In this document: positions 42,581 through 51,919 of the stretch, piece after piece | How the letters are laid out: every line of letters starts with the position of its first letter | Numbering within the stretch: the stretch's first letter is position 1 | NCBI GenBank assembly: GCA_035334485.1 | Contig: DAOQKI010000004.1 | Location: 5,459 to 69,458, forward strand | Direction: 5' to 3' | Length of the DNA: 64,000 nucleotides | Origin: Opi-474 sp035334485 | GTDB lineage: Bacteria; Verrucomicrobiota; Verrucomicrobiia; Opitutales; Opitutaceae | Made by a program: the position numbers and the translations under genes | The notes under the pieces: generated by a model | Databases searched by the model: none | What the model was told of the DNA's origin: nothing | The model's input: only the letters and a program-made list of their open reading frames with translations

Positions 42581-43680
42581 ATCCCACCACCCAACTTGGC
42601 CCGGTGCTGCGTCGCCGCGCCGCCTTACCCCACAGCACTGCCGCGCTCGCGCGCGGCCAGCTCACCGTCGGCTTTCTCGGTGGCTCCATCACGGATCCCT
42701 CGACGGGCAACCGGTGGCCCGAGGCCCTCGTGGGCTGGCTCGTCGATGCCCATCCCCATGCCCGCATCACGGTCGAGAACGCGGCGCTTGGGGCCACCGG
42801 CAGCGACCTCGCCGCGGTCCGGGTGCAGGAGGCGATCCTCGCCCGCCGCTGCGACCTCGTCTTCGTCGAGTACGCCGCGAACGACTTTGGCACCGAACCG
42901 AAGCTGCGCGAACGGACCCGCGAGGGCGTGCTGCGCCAGCTGCTGGCCGCCGGCAACTGCGACGTCGTGATCGTGTACACCTATTTCCAGGAGATGCTGA
43001 CCGACATGCTGGCCGGCAAGGTTCCCCCGTCGATCGCCGACTTCGAGCTGCTCGCCGAGCATTACCGTCTCAATTCGGTGTGGATGGCCCTCCATGCCCT
43101 GCGGGAAAACGAGCGCGGTCTCATGACGTGGGAGGAATGGCTGCCGGACGGCCTGCACCCGGAGTCCCGGGGCAGCCTCAGCTACGCCCAGTCCGTGATC
43201 GCCTTCTTGGCCGAGACCTTGGCCCGTCCGCCCGCCGCCGTGGTTCCCGCGCCCCTCCCGCCGCCGCGCTCCCCTGATGCCTGGGAGCACATCGGCTTCG
43301 TGCCGTTCGAGGCGATCGAGCGACGGGGGCCCTGGAGTGTGCGTCGCTGCGAGACTTGCCGGGGAATCAACCAAGTCCTGATCTCGTTCGCCTCGGGCGC
43401 CGGCCTGAAATTCGACTTCGAGGGCCGCGGGCTGGTCCTGGGTTTCGATTTTGGACGGTCCTCGGGCGAGATCCGCTACCGGATTGATGGCGGCGAGTGG
43501 CAGACGAGCCGCCGCGATTATCCCTCCTGGGCTGGTCCCGCCGGCTGGCTGCGAGCCTACGTGGTCACCGATCAGCTGGCGCGCGGACGCCATGCCTTTG
43601 AGTTGGAGGCCCTGCCAGGCTCGATCGCCGAGGTGCGGGGCGTGCGCACCTCGATCGGTTTCTTTGCAGTGATCAAGTGA
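42577..43680 (+). CDS. SGNH/GDSL-family hydrolase with C-terminal beta domain
   Basis: 367 aa. Catalytic blocks of the SGNH fold are visible: FLGGSITD with nucleophile S37, ALGATGSDL, EYAANDF, and the C-terminal DGLHPES (D191, H194). Residues 235-367 form a beta-rich region (FDFEGRGLVLGFDFGRSSGEIRYRIDGGEW) similar to domains fused to carbohydrate esterases. It likely removes acetyl or other ester groups from a polysaccharide. No signal peptide is evident, so it probably acts on imported oligosaccharides. Coupled to the LacI gene in front and 1 bp from the lyase-like gene behind. Confidence 0.85.
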   Translation: MNPTTQLGPVLRRRAALPHSTAALARGQLTVGFLGGSITDPSTGNRWPEALVGWLVDAHPHARITVENAALGATGSDLAAVRVQEAILARRCDLVFVEYAANDFGTEPKLRERTREGVLRQLLAAGNCDVVIVYTYFQEMLTDMLAGKVPPSIADFELLAEHYRLNSVWMALHALRENERGLMTWEEWLPDGLHPESRGSLSYAQSVIAFLAETLARPPAAVVPAPLPPPRSPDAWEHIGFVPFEAIERRGPWSVRRCETCRGINQVLISFASGAGLKFDFEGRGLVLGFDFGRSSGEIRYRIDGGEWQTSRRDYPSWAGPAGWLRAYVVTDQLARGRHAFELEALPGSIAEVRGVRTSIGFFAVIK

Positions 43681-43681
43681 C

Positions 43682-45583
43682 ATGGCCGGGCCGCGCCGAC
43701 TTCTCATGCCGGCGGTGGTCGCGGTTGGATTCGCGCTCACGGCGGCAGCCGGCCTGGCCGCCGGCGTGGCAGACGTGGGGTCCCGGCAGATCGAGTTGGC
43801 GGCCGCCTTGCCGGCCGAGCCGGCCGGGGTCGGGGCGCCCGCGACGGATCGCGCGACTTGGGTGAGGCTCGCCCGTGAGCTGCCCAACGCCGGGATCATT
43901 GAGGCGGCCCGAATCGCGGCGGAGACGTCACCACCGGACCTGCCGGACGAGCTGTACCTTGAGTACAAGCGGACTGGCAATCGCACCCGCTACCAAAAGC
44001 CCAACAAGGAAAGAATAGACCGGCTCGCGCTGTTTGCTTGGGCGGAAGCGCTCGAGCACCAGGGACGCTGGGTGCCGGCTCTGACCCGAGAGCTGGATGC
44101 GATGCTGGCCGAAAAGACGTGGGTGCTGCCGGCCCATGATCCTGAGCTGCTGAACTTCACGGGACGGAAAACCCAGGTGGACCTCATGGTCGCCATGCGC
44201 GGCTGGGTCGTTGCAACGGTGTTATTCTGGCATGCCGACCAATTGCCCCCTCTGCTCGTTGCGCGGGCGCGGATGGAACTGCGAAGAAGGGTGGTTGAGC
44301 CCTACCTCGCACAGGTGCGAGGAACCGCCTCGCCAAGCGAGATGTGGTGGAGACGGGCCGAAAACAACTGGAACGCCGTCTGCCATGCCGGCGTGGTTGG
44401 TACCGCGCTGGTGGTCGTCGAGTCCCCGCGCGAGCGCGCCGAAATCATCGCGGCGGCCGAGCGGGATCTCGAGGCCTACCTCGCCGGGTTCTCTCCGGAC
44501 GGCTATTGCAGCGAGGGCGTCGGCTACTGGAACTACGGCTTCGGCCATTTCGTGATGCTGGCCGAAACCTTGGCGGAGGCCACGGGCGGCCGGGTGCAGC
44601 TGCTGCACGGTCCCCATGCCGAGCGAATCGCCGCCTACCCGAGACATCTGGAAATCCTACCCGGCGTCTATCCCTCCTTCGCCGACATGGACGTGAGGGA
44701 ACGTCCATCCCCCTGGTTTCTGGCACTAGCCTCCCGCTTGCTCGGCGAAAAGCCCGGCGGCCGGCTGCACCTCCAGTTGGGTGCGCCCGAGTTGCGCGAT
44801 CAACTGCTGTACGAAACCGCCCTCAAGGCCTTTGTTCGCCCGGCGGACGGCGGGGAAACGGCCGAACCGGAGCGCAAGTCCGTGGGAGGATTTTGGTTTG
44901 AGGACGCCCAGGTCTACGTGGGTCGCGCCAGTCCGCGTTTTGGGGTTGCGATCAAGGGTGGCCACAACGCCGAGAACCATAACCACAATGACGTGGGTTC
45001 CTTCGTGGTGGCGGCGGGGGCCACCGCCGTGCTCGTGGACCCGGGGCTGGAAGTCTACACGGCGCGGACGTTTGGCCCCGATCGCTACGTTTCCCAGGTC
45101 CTCAATTCCTACGGACATGCGGTTCCCGTGGTGGCCGACCAGCTGCAGCACGAGGGCCGCCAGTATACCGCCCGAGTGCTGGCGACCCGCTTCGCGCCCG
45201 AAGGCGACACCATCGTGCTCGACCTCGCCGGTGCCTACGCGGTGCCCGGGCTGAAATCGCTCGTCCGCACCCTTACGGTCCGTCGCGGAACCAGCCCGGC
45301 GATCACGGTGGTGGATGACGTGGAGTATGTGGAACCGGCGAGCTTCTCCACCGCGCTGATCACTTTTGGCGCCTGGCGGGAGATTTCCCCCGGTGCCTAT
45401 GCGGTGGAATCGGGCGCGGATGGCGTGCTCGCGACCGTGGCGGTGGAGGGGGCCGATTGGGCCCTGCGGCCTGAAACACTCCGCGAGGAGCTCCCGGGCG
45501 GGCGATTGCCGACACGGCTGGGCATCGTGCTTCAGTCGCCGGTGCGGCGGGCGAGTATTCGGGTCACCATCACGCCCCGATGA
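43682..45583 (+). CDS. Secreted heparinase II/III-like polysaccharide lyase
   Basis: 633 aa. A signal peptide-like start (MPAVVAVGFALTAAAGLAAG) precedes an alpha/alpha toroid (residues 60-370, with WWRRAENNWNAVCHAGVVG and GYCSEGVGYWNYGFGHF). A beta-sandwich follows, with GGHNAENHNHNDVGSF (H433, H435), the hallmark of the heparinase II/III family. The family cleaves uronic-acid-containing polysaccharides by beta-elimination; the exact glycan is not clear. With an SGNH esterase and GH130-like enzyme beside it, a complex uronate- or mannose-containing glycan is plausible. GC content drops slightly near 43970-44250. Confidence 0.85.
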   Translation: MAGPRRLLMPAVVAVGFALTAAAGLAAGVADVGSRQIELAAALPAEPAGVGAPATDRATWVRLARELPNAGIIEAARIAAETSPPDLPDELYLEYKRTGNRTRYQKPNKERIDRLALFAWAEALEHQGRWVPALTRELDAMLAEKTWVLPAHDPELLNFTGRKTQVDLMVAMRGWVVATVLFWHADQLPPLLVARARMELRRRVVEPYLAQVRGTASPSEMWWRRAENNWNAVCHAGVVGTALVVVESPRERAEIIAAAERDLEAYLAGFSPDGYCSEGVGYWNYGFGHFVMLAETLAEATGGRVQLLHGPHAERIAAYPRHLEILPGVYPSFADMDVRERPSPWFLALASRLLGEKPGGRLHLQLGAPELRDQLLYETALKAFVRPADGGETAEPERKSVGGFWFEDAQVYVGRASPRFGVAIKGGHNAENHNHNDVGSFVVAAGATAVLVDPGLEVYTARTFGPDRYVSQVLNSYGHAVPVVADQLQHEGRQYTARVLATRFAPEGDTIVLDLAGAYAVPGLKSLVRTLTVRRGTSPAITVVDDVEYVEPASFSTALITFGAWREISPGAYAVESGADGVLATVAVEGADWALRPETLREELPGGRLPTRLGIVLQSPVRRASIRVTITPR

Positions 45584-46950
45584 ATGCACGCCGCGCAGAT
45601 TCCGGGACGACGCGTCGCGAGTGGCGGGCGGGCACCCTGACCTACTCGGCGGGGGCGTTGGCGATCCTGTTCGTCTGGCTGCTGTGGGGCGATTTCGCGT
45701 GGCAGCTTAAGGAGCGATCGGTGGCGCCCATCGTGCAGATCATGCTGCGGAAATTCGAGGCGTCGGATTTTCTCACGGGTTTCTTCCTGCTCTCGCTCCC
45801 GTCCGCCATTGGACTCGTGCTGGGGCCGGTGGTGAGTTACCGCAGCGACCGCCACCGGGGCCGCTGGGGACGGCGCATCCCGTTCCTCTTGGCCACGACC
45901 CCGTTCACGGCGGTGGCAATGTTTGGATTGGCGTACAGCCCGGTGCTCGGCCGCCTGGTCCACGCGCAACTCGGCTGGCCGCCGGAGTCGCTCAATCTCG
46001 CGGTGATCGTCGTGATGGGGTTGTGCTGGACCCTGTTCGAGGTGGCCACCATCACGGCCAATGCGGTCTTCGGCGCCCTGATCAATGACGTGGTGCCGAG
46101 GGAGATCATCGGCCGGTTCTTCGGCCTGTTTCGCGCCGTCAGCCTGCTTACCGGCATGGTGTTCAACTACTACCTGATTGGGCACGCCCGGGAGTACTTC
46201 ACGACGATCTTTGTGTGCATCGGCACCGCCTACGGCGTGGGTTTCGCGCTGATGTGCCTGCGCGTGAAGGAGGGAGGCTATCCGCCGCCCGAGCCCGCCG
46301 ATTCGGGCACCGCCTCCCGGGTGGTCGCGGCGGTCCGCTCTTATGGCCGCGATTGCTTCACCCGACCGTACTATTGGTGGGTCTTTGCCTGGCTTGCTTT
46401 GGCGACCCTCACCTTCATCCCCGTCAATTTGTTCAGCGTCTATGCGGCCGAGAGTTTCGGATTGTCGATGGACAGCTACGGCAAATACCTCGTCGCCACG
46501 TATGCCGGCTCATTGGTGCTGGCGTGGCCGCTGGGCTGGCTGGCCGACCGCGTTCATCCCGTCCGCATGGGATTGGGAGCGCTGGCGGCCTACGGCGTCG
46601 CCATGGTCGCGGGTTTTTTTGGCATCAAAGGGCCGGAGAGTTTTGGTTTGGCCTTTCTAGCCCATGGGGTGCTCGCCGGCTGCTACGCCACCGGGGCCGC
46701 GGCCATCGGGCAGATGCTGTTTCCCAAACTGAAGTTCGCGCAGTTCGCCTCAGCGGCAGGCCTGATCTCCGCGCTCTGCAATATCGCCGTCGGGCCGACG
46801 CTGGGCCTGCTGCTCGACCGCCTTGGGCGAGACTACCACTACACCTTCGGTCTGGGCGGAGTGCTGGGGCTGGCCTCGCTGGCGGTCGGCCTCGTCGTCT
46901 ACCGGCAGTTCATGGCCCTGGGTGGCCCCGGACGATATGAGGCTCCCTGA
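45580..46950 (+). CDS. MFS transporter (sugar/cation-symporter-like)
   Basis: 456 aa with about twelve membrane segments. It has the MFS loop between helices 2 and 3 (SYRSDRHRGRWGRRIPFL), a feature of the glycoside-pentoside-hexuronide and related sugar carriers, and GWLADRVHPVRMG between later helices. Its start overlaps the stop of the lyase gene, so it is the last gene of the carbohydrate operon and should import the products. Specificity cannot be told. It ends convergently with the DUF962 gene, 36 bp away. Confidence 0.85.
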   Translation: MNARRADSGTTRREWRAGTLTYSAGALAILFVWLLWGDFAWQLKERSVAPIVQIMLRKFEASDFLTGFFLLSLPSAIGLVLGPVVSYRSDRHRGRWGRRIPFLLATTPFTAVAMFGLAYSPVLGRLVHAQLGWPPESLNLAVIVVMGLCWTLFEVATITANAVFGALINDVVPREIIGRFFGLFRAVSLLTGMVFNYYLIGHAREYFTTIFVCIGTAYGVGFALMCLRVKEGGYPPPEPADSGTASRVVAAVRSYGRDCFTRPYYWWVFAWLALATLTFIPVNLFSVYAAESFGLSMDSYGKYLVATYAGSLVLAWPLGWLADRVHPVRMGLGALAAYGVAMVAGFFGIKGPESFGLAFLAHGVLAGCYATGAAAIGQMLFPKLKFAQFASAAGLISALCNIAVGPTLGLLLDRLGRDYHYTFGLGGVLGLASLAVGLVVYRQFMALGGPGRYEAP

Positions 46951-46986
46951 ATCCCTCGGGTTCCCCCGCGAAATGCCGGCGGCGGC

Positions 46987-47463
46987 CTAGTAGCGCAGGC
47001 CGACCTTGCGGTACACCTTGGAGAGCAGCCAGGCGGGGCCGATGAGGAGGAACACCAGGTCCTGGAAGAACGACGGCTTTTTGCCCTCGACGTGATGGCC
47101 GATGAACTGGCCGATCCACGCCGCGACGAACAGGACGAGGCAGATCTGCCACACGGGCCACGGCGCGTTGAACTCGAGGGCGAGCAGCCCGGCGTGGCAC
47201 GCTGCCATGAAGGCGAGCATGCCCGAGGCCAGCCGCCAGGACAGCCGCAGGTAGAACGCCGCGGCGATCGCGATCGCCACCAGCGACCAGTTGAACCACG
47301 GCAGCTTCGCCTCCAGCGCGTCGCCGGTCGGGATCGACCAGCAGAACCCGAGCACGCAGAAGAAAATCGTCGGCACGCAGATCCAGTGGATCAGCTCGTT
47401 GGCCGCGTGCTGGTGGCTCTCGCCGTACTCAGCGAACCATTGGTCGGCGGGTTTCTTGGGCAC
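46987..47463 (-). CDS. DUF962 / Mpo1-like membrane protein
   Basis: 158 aa from GTG 47463. The N-terminal DQWFAEYGESHQHAANELIHWICVP is the family signature, with conserved His residues; yeast Mpo1 is an iron-dependent dioxygenase of fatty acid alpha-oxidation. Four or so membrane segments follow, including WIGQFIGHHVEGKKP. The frame extends further upstream (47550), but those residues are low-complexity. Bacterial function is not established. Confidence 0.8.
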   Translation of the reverse strand: MPKKPADQWFAEYGESHQHAANELIHWICVPTIFFCVLGFCWSIPTGDALEAKLPWFNWSLVAIAIAAAFYLRLSWRLASGMLAFMAACHAGLLALEFNAPWPVWQICLVLFVAAWIGQFIGHHVEGKKPSFFQDLVFLLIGPAWLLSKVYRKVGLRY

Positions 47464-47562
47464 GGGAGAAAGGGTTTGGGTTTGGGTCGGGAAACTCGGC
47501 GGATCGGGGCGGAGGTCTAGGCCCGTCGCCTTCCGGCTTTCAACGCTCAACTCGCGGCGCGC

Positions 47563-48498
47563 CTAAAATTCCAGCGGCACCTGGAGCTTGGTGCCGACCG
47601 GCACGCCACCCTTGAGCTGCGGCAGGAAGAGCCAGCCGCCAAGGGCGTTCGCGATGTCGGCACGGGCCGCCGGGTCATCGACCCCGCGGACGTCCACGTT
47701 GGTGACCACGCCGTCGGCCGACACCGTGATCATCGCGCTGGCCTCGCCTTGCGGCGGCTTGGCGCCCTGGCTGAAGACCGGCCGCGCCATCACGGCAGGG
47801 ACGGCGGCATGGTCGGCGCCGTGGAATTTCTCCAGGTACTGCGCCCGCACGCCGGCCAGCTTCAGGCGGTCGCGCAGCGCATAGTATTTCCACGCGAGAT
47901 CGGACGCGCTCGTCACCACCTCGCGCCCGTGGCCGTCGAACACCTGGAAGAAATAGGTCTGGTTCGCCTGGCCGTCCGGCAGCGCCGCGGAGATCTTCAC
48001 CTCGACCTCCTGGCCGGCGGGAAGGTCGGGCAGCTCGTGGACGATGACCTGTGTCTGGCCTTCATCGGACGGACCGGCCGCCATCGCGGTCGGCGAATAG
48101 ACCACCAGGACGACGAAGCCGCCGGTGATCGCCGGCCGGGCAGTGAACCGGCCCTCGAAATAGGAGACGCCGAAGCGCCGGCCGGTCGGGGTGGCGTTGT
48201 GGTCGGTCAGCGCCGCGTCCTGCGTCGCGGCCACCTTCAGCTCGGTGCCGCCGAACTGGACGTGCCGGGCCGTCACGTACCCGGGCAAGAAATGGTCGGC
48301 GCGCTGGACCAGGTAGATCGGCTCGGTGCGGATGCGCTTCTCGGCACCGTCGACCAGCACGACGGGATCGGTCCCGATCACCTTCACCACCGGCAGCATC
48401 TGGTCATGGAATTTCACCGTCAGGAGGGACGGGTGGGGTGCGGAGGCGTGGAGGCCGGGGGCGAGCGCGACGCCGAGCAAAAGGAGGAGTCGTTTCAT
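47563..48498 (-). CDS. Secreted protein with C-terminal TonB-like domain
   Basis: 311 aa. Signal peptide MKRLLLLLGVALAPGLHAS. The middle is beta-rich without a recognised family (YFEGRFTARPAITGGFVVLVVYS). The last 75 residues (EASAMITVSADGVVTNVDVRGVD, then ALGGWLFLPQLKGG) resemble the TonB C-terminal domain. No membrane anchor or proline-rich stretch precedes it, so it is unlikely to be a true energy transducer. It may bind peptidoglycan or receptor plugs in the periplasm. The upstream gene ends 4 bp away. Confidence 0.65.
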   Translation of the reverse strand: MKRLLLLLGVALAPGLHASAPHPSLLTVKFHDQMLPVVKVIGTDPVVLVDGAEKRIRTEPIYLVQRADHFLPGYVTARHVQFGGTELKVAATQDAALTDHNATPTGRRFGVSYFEGRFTARPAITGGFVVLVVYSPTAMAAGPSDEGQTQVIVHELPDLPAGQEVEVKISAALPDGQANQTYFFQVFDGHGREVVTSASDLAWKYYALRDRLKLAGVRAQYLEKFHGADHAAVPAVMARPVFSQGAKPPQGEASAMITVSADGVVTNVDVRGVDDPAARADIANALGGWLFLPQLKGGVPVGTKLQVPLEF

Positions 48499-48502
48499 GG
48501 GA

Positions 48503-49576
48503 CTAGAGTTTGGCGACGGCGCTCTTCTCGAGCGCCTTAAGGTCGCCGTCGAAGCCGAGGCCCGGGCCCGCGGGGGCGTGGACGCGGCCGTGACGGTCGA
48601 TGCATGATTCAAAGACCACCGGGTTACCCATCACCAGCGTCTCGTAGTAGTGGTTGTTCCGGATGGCCAGGCAGAGGTGGAGGTTCTCCACCCCCATCCC
48701 GTGCACCTCGGCGCTGAGCTGGAAGGAGTCGGCGAGATGTGCCACCCGCAGGCCGCCGGTGATGCCACCCTTGTAGTGGTAGCTGGTGCGGACCATGTCC
48801 GCGGCGCCCTGGGCGATGAAGTCCGCGACGTTGTAGTGGCAGCCGTCGGAGGTCTCCGCGGCGAGCACCGGGATGTCGAGCTGCTCGCACAGGCGCCGGT
48901 AGGCGTTGATGCTGAACTCGCGCATCGGCTCCTCGTACCAGAGGTAGTCGGCCTCCTCGAGCGCCCGGCCGAGATAGAGCGACTCGTACGGGTCGAAGCC
49001 GGCTGAGCCGTCGTACATCAGCGCGATGTCCGGCCCGACATGCTTCCGCAGCGCCTGGCACAGCGCCGCGTCCTTGCGCGCGTCGCCCCAGGCGTGGAGC
49101 TTGATCGCCTTGAAGCCGCGGGCGAGGCACTGGTCGGCGACGTCGAGGAATTCCTTCGTGGTGCGGTAGGTGACCGTGCTCGCGTACGCCTCGATCTCAT
49201 GACGGTAGCCGCCGAGCAACTGGTAAAGGGGCAGTCCGGCGGCCTTCGCCGTGATGTCCCACAGCGCGGAGTCCACGAAACCCATCAGGTACATCGGGAT
49301 CTCCTCGATGCGGTCGATCTCCCACAGCTCGTGCCAGAGCGTCTCCTTCATCAGCGGGTCCTTGCCGAGCAGCCACGGCTTCAGCCGCCGCTCGACGAGG
49401 TCGAGGGCGATCGCCCCGCGCGGGGCTCGGCCCCAGCCCTCGATTCCGGCGTCGGTGACGAGCCGGAGCCAGGTCTGCTCCGTGACCGGGTCGCTGCCGA
49501 TCAGTCCCTTTCGCCAGACGAACGGGACCTTGGTCTTCGATCGCACCGTGTACGCGTGAACGCCGATGATCTTCAT
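48503..49576 (-). CDS. Enolase-superfamily enzyme (mandelate racemase/muconate lactonizing family)
   Basis: 357 aa from ATG 49576. The N-terminal capping domain (MKIIGVHAYTVRSK) is followed by the barrel. K159-L-H161 in AIKLHAWGD stands at the KxK site (first catalytic Lys, second replaced by His). Metal ligands are D189 (MYDGSAGF), Glu in LWYEEPM and Glu in AAETSDG. A late SAEVHGMG supplies the His base. The family dehydrates or racemises sugar acids; K-x-H variants suggest a sugar-acid dehydratase. Neighbouring SDR, aldo/keto reductase and RhaT genes fit a sugar-acid pathway. Confidence 0.85.
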   Translation of the reverse strand: MKIIGVHAYTVRSKTKVPFVWRKGLIGSDPVTEQTWLRLVTDAGIEGWGRAPRGAIALDLVERRLKPWLLGKDPLMKETLWHELWEIDRIEEIPMYLMGFVDSALWDITAKAAGLPLYQLLGGYRHEIEAYASTVTYRTTKEFLDVADQCLARGFKAIKLHAWGDARKDAALCQALRKHVGPDIALMYDGSAGFDPYESLYLGRALEEADYLWYEEPMREFSINAYRRLCEQLDIPVLAAETSDGCHYNVADFIAQGAADMVRTSYHYKGGITGGLRVAHLADSFQLSAEVHGMGVENLHLCLAIRNNHYYETLVMGNPVVFESCIDRHGRVHAPAGPGLGFDGDLKALEKSAVAKL

Positions 49577-49736
49577 GGGGCGGGGTACCCGGGTAGGTAG
49601 CAGGCAACCACCAGCCGGGAAAGCACCAAAGCCCGGAATGTTCACTCCGCCCGCCCCAGCGCCGGTGTCCCGCAATGCGTGACACCGCCAGAATTCGCGC
49701 TCGTCGTTAAAATCCGATCCCGCCTACGATGCGGCC

Positions 49737-50492
49737 ATGTTCTCCCTCCGCGACAAGGCGGCGCTGGTCACCGGCGCCGGTTCCGGCATCGGGCGCGCCA
49801 TCGCCGAGCGGTTCGCGCGGGCCGGTGCCCGCGTGATCGTGGCGGATATCACCGAGGCAAGCGGCCGCGAGACCGTGGCGCTCATTACCGCCGCCGGCGG
49901 TGTGGCCGAGTTCGCCAGCCTCGACGTCGCGGACGACGCGGCGGCTACGGCGCTGGCTGCGCGCCTCGGTCGGCTGGACATCCTGGTGAACAACGCCGGC
50001 ATCGGCCACGTCGGCACGATTCTCCAAACCACGGCTGCCGACCTCGACCGGCTCTACCGCGTCAACGTCCGCGGCCCGTTCAACGTCACGAAGGCCTTTC
50101 TTCCCGCCATGCTCGCGGCCCGGCGCGGCAGCGTGATCAACCTCGCCTCGATCGGCGGCGTTCTCGCGGTGCGCGACCGGCTGGCGTACGTGACCACCAA
50201 GTTCGCGGTCGTCGGGCTCACGAAGCAGCTCGCGCTCGACCACTCGGCCGAGGGAGTCCGGTTCAACTGCATCTGCCCGGGCCGCGTGGAGACGCCGTTC
50301 GTGCAGGCGCGGATCCAGGAGTATCCCGACCCGGCACAGGCGTACCGGGAAATGAGTTCCACCCAGCTGATCGGCCGCATGGGTCGGCCCGAGGAGATCG
50401 CGGCCGCGGCGCACTACCTCGCGAGCGACGAGGCGGAGCTCGTGACCGGCTCGTGTCTCTTGGCGGACGGCGGCTGGAGCGTGGGCAAGTGA
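49737..50492 (+). CDS. Short-chain dehydrogenase/reductase
   Basis: 251 aa, classical SDR. The nucleotide-binding TGAGSGIG is at residues 12-19, D at the end of beta2 (VIVADITE) suggests NAD preference, NNAG follows, and the catalytic Y151-x3-K155 lies in AYVTTKFA. The sequence resembles 2-keto-3-deoxy-L-fuconate and related sugar-acid dehydrogenases. Two sugar-acid-type enzymes lie next to it. Specificity is inferred. The aldo/keto reductase gene follows after one base. Confidence 0.9.
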   Translation: MFSLRDKAALVTGAGSGIGRAIAERFARAGARVIVADITEASGRETVALITAAGGVAEFASLDVADDAAATALAARLGRLDILVNNAGIGHVGTILQTTAADLDRLYRVNVRGPFNVTKAFLPAMLAARRGSVINLASIGGVLAVRDRLAYVTTKFAVVGLTKQLALDHSAEGVRFNCICPGRVETPFVQARIQEYPDPAQAYREMSSTQLIGRMGRPEEIAAAAHYLASDEAELVTGSCLLADGGWSVGK

Positions 50493-50493
50493 C

Positions 50494-51430
50494 ATGACCC
50501 GCGCCTCGCCGTGTCCGACCCCAGCCGCCGGCCGCCCTGATTGCGCGCGGACTCGGCGAGTCGCGCCTGGCGTTCGGCCTCGCGGGCCTGGGCGGGGCGT
50601 GGGGCCCGGTGGACCCGGGCCTGGCGCGCGAAACCCTGCAGCTGGCGTTTTCCCTGGGCATCCACGTCTTCGACGTCGCGCCGGCCTACGGCACCGCCGA
50701 GGCCCTGCTGGGCGAGGCGCTGCGAACCTGGCGCGGGCCGCGGCCGATCGTGAGCACGAAGGTGGGACGGCTGCCGGGGCGCGACGCGCTTGAGATGCGG
50801 TATGAGCACGGGAGCGAGAGCCTGCGCGACAGCCTGCGGCGGAGCCTCGACCAGCTGGGATTGCCGGCGGTGGACCTCCTGTTCCTGCACGAGCCCGAGG
50901 AAGTGCCGCGCGGCGAGCGGGCGCGCGTGGCGGACACGCTGCAGGGGTTGCGCGGGGAGGGACTCGTGCACCGGCTCGGGCTGGGCGGCGGTGACGGGCC
51001 GGCCTGGGACGGATTTCTTGAGACCGGGGTGTTCGACGTGGTGATGCTTTTCCGGCGGTTGGACGCGTGCATTTTCGACGGGCTGGCCGACGAAGTCCCG
51101 CGCCTGCGACGGGCCGGGCTCGCGACCTACGGCGCGAGCCCGCTCCACATGGGACTCCTGGGATCGCGGCATCACGAGTTCCTGCGCGAGCGACCGGAGT
51201 GGGTCTGGACCGGACCCGCGGCCCGCGCGGTGCGGCTGCGTGAACTGGCCGAGGCGCGGGGCATCCCGCTGTCGATGCTCGCCCACCGGTTTGCCTTCAG
51301 CCTCGAGGAACTGGACCGCGTCGTGATCGGTGCGCGTTCGCCCGCGGAGCTGCAGGACGCCTGGGCGGCGTTCACCGCCGGGCCGCTGCCGGCCGAGCTG
51401 TTCGACGCGGTCTGCGCGGCGCACAATTGA
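50494..51430 (+). CDS. Aldo/keto reductase, apparently frameshifted near its start
   Basis: The body is clear: DVAPAYGTAEALLGEALR, STKVGRLPG, DLLFLHEPEE, a barrel of roughly 290 residues. The conserved N-terminal strand (LAFGLAGLGGAWGP) is encoded upstream of GTG 50609 in the same frame, but that frame has a stop at 50495 and no ATG, GTG or TTG start before 50609. An ATG at 50494, next to the SDR stop, is in another frame. Dropping one C from the CCCC run near 50519 would join it to the body. A sequencing error, a real frameshift or an ATT start are possible. The His/Lys/Asp/Tyr catalytic set looks intact except that the second half is somewhat shortened. Confidence 0.7.
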
Positions 51431-51469
51431 AATCGACCCCGACCGGGGCGCCGGACAAGGTCCGCGGTT

Positions 51470-51919
51470 GTGCACCTGAAGACATGGATGACGGTCGCAG
51501 TGATCATGGGCACCGGCCTGGGAGGAGCCGGGCGCGCCGCGGCCAATCCGCTCAATCTTGACGCGGCGACGGCGCTGGAACGGCGGGAGCCGAACGACCG
51601 GCCGGCGGTGATTTCACAGGTGGCGCCGGAGTATCCGGCCGCGCTGCGATCGGCCGGTCCGCGGGGCGAGGTGGTGGTGGCGTTCACGGTGGAAATTGAT
51701 GGCCGCGTGACGGAGCCGGAGGTTCTGCGCTCATCCCAGCCAGAGTTTGAAGCCCCCGCGCTCGCCGCCATCCGGCAATGGCGGTTCCGGCCCGCGCACA
51801 AGGACGGCGTCGTGGTCGCGTCCCGCCTGGTGCAGACGCTGGTGTTCAAGCCGGCGCCGGAGTCCGCCGGCCCCGCCAAGCCCACTGTCCCGGCCCAGCC
51901 GCCGGGGACCCCGCCATGA
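51470..51919 (+). CDS. Small secreted protein with TonB C-terminal domain
   Basis: 149 aa. GTG start at 51470; ATG 51488 is an alternative. The hydrophobic N-terminus (MTVAVIMGTGLGGAGRAAA) looks like a signal peptide. Residues 45-130 are a TonB C-terminal domain (QVAPEYPAALRSAGPRGEVVVAFTVEIDGRV, then ALAAIRQWRFRPA). No proline-rich spacer precedes it, so contact with ExbBD across the periplasm is unlikely unless the N-terminus stays anchored. Its stop overlaps the next gene's start by four bases. Confidence 0.75.
   Translation: MHLKTWMTVAVIMGTGLGGAGRAAANPLNLDAATALERREPNDRPAVISQVAPEYPAALRSAGPRGEVVVAFTVEIDGRVTEPEVLRSSQPEFEAPALAAIRQWRFRPAHKDGVVVASRLVQTLVFKPAPESAGPAKPTVPAQPPGTPP

Noticed and set aside
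31062..44100. Long antisense and shifted open frames, for example 34294-36660 minus and 42625-43986 minus
   Set aside because: They mirror real genes and are long only because of high GC. Their translations are Arg/His/Pro-rich with no domain.
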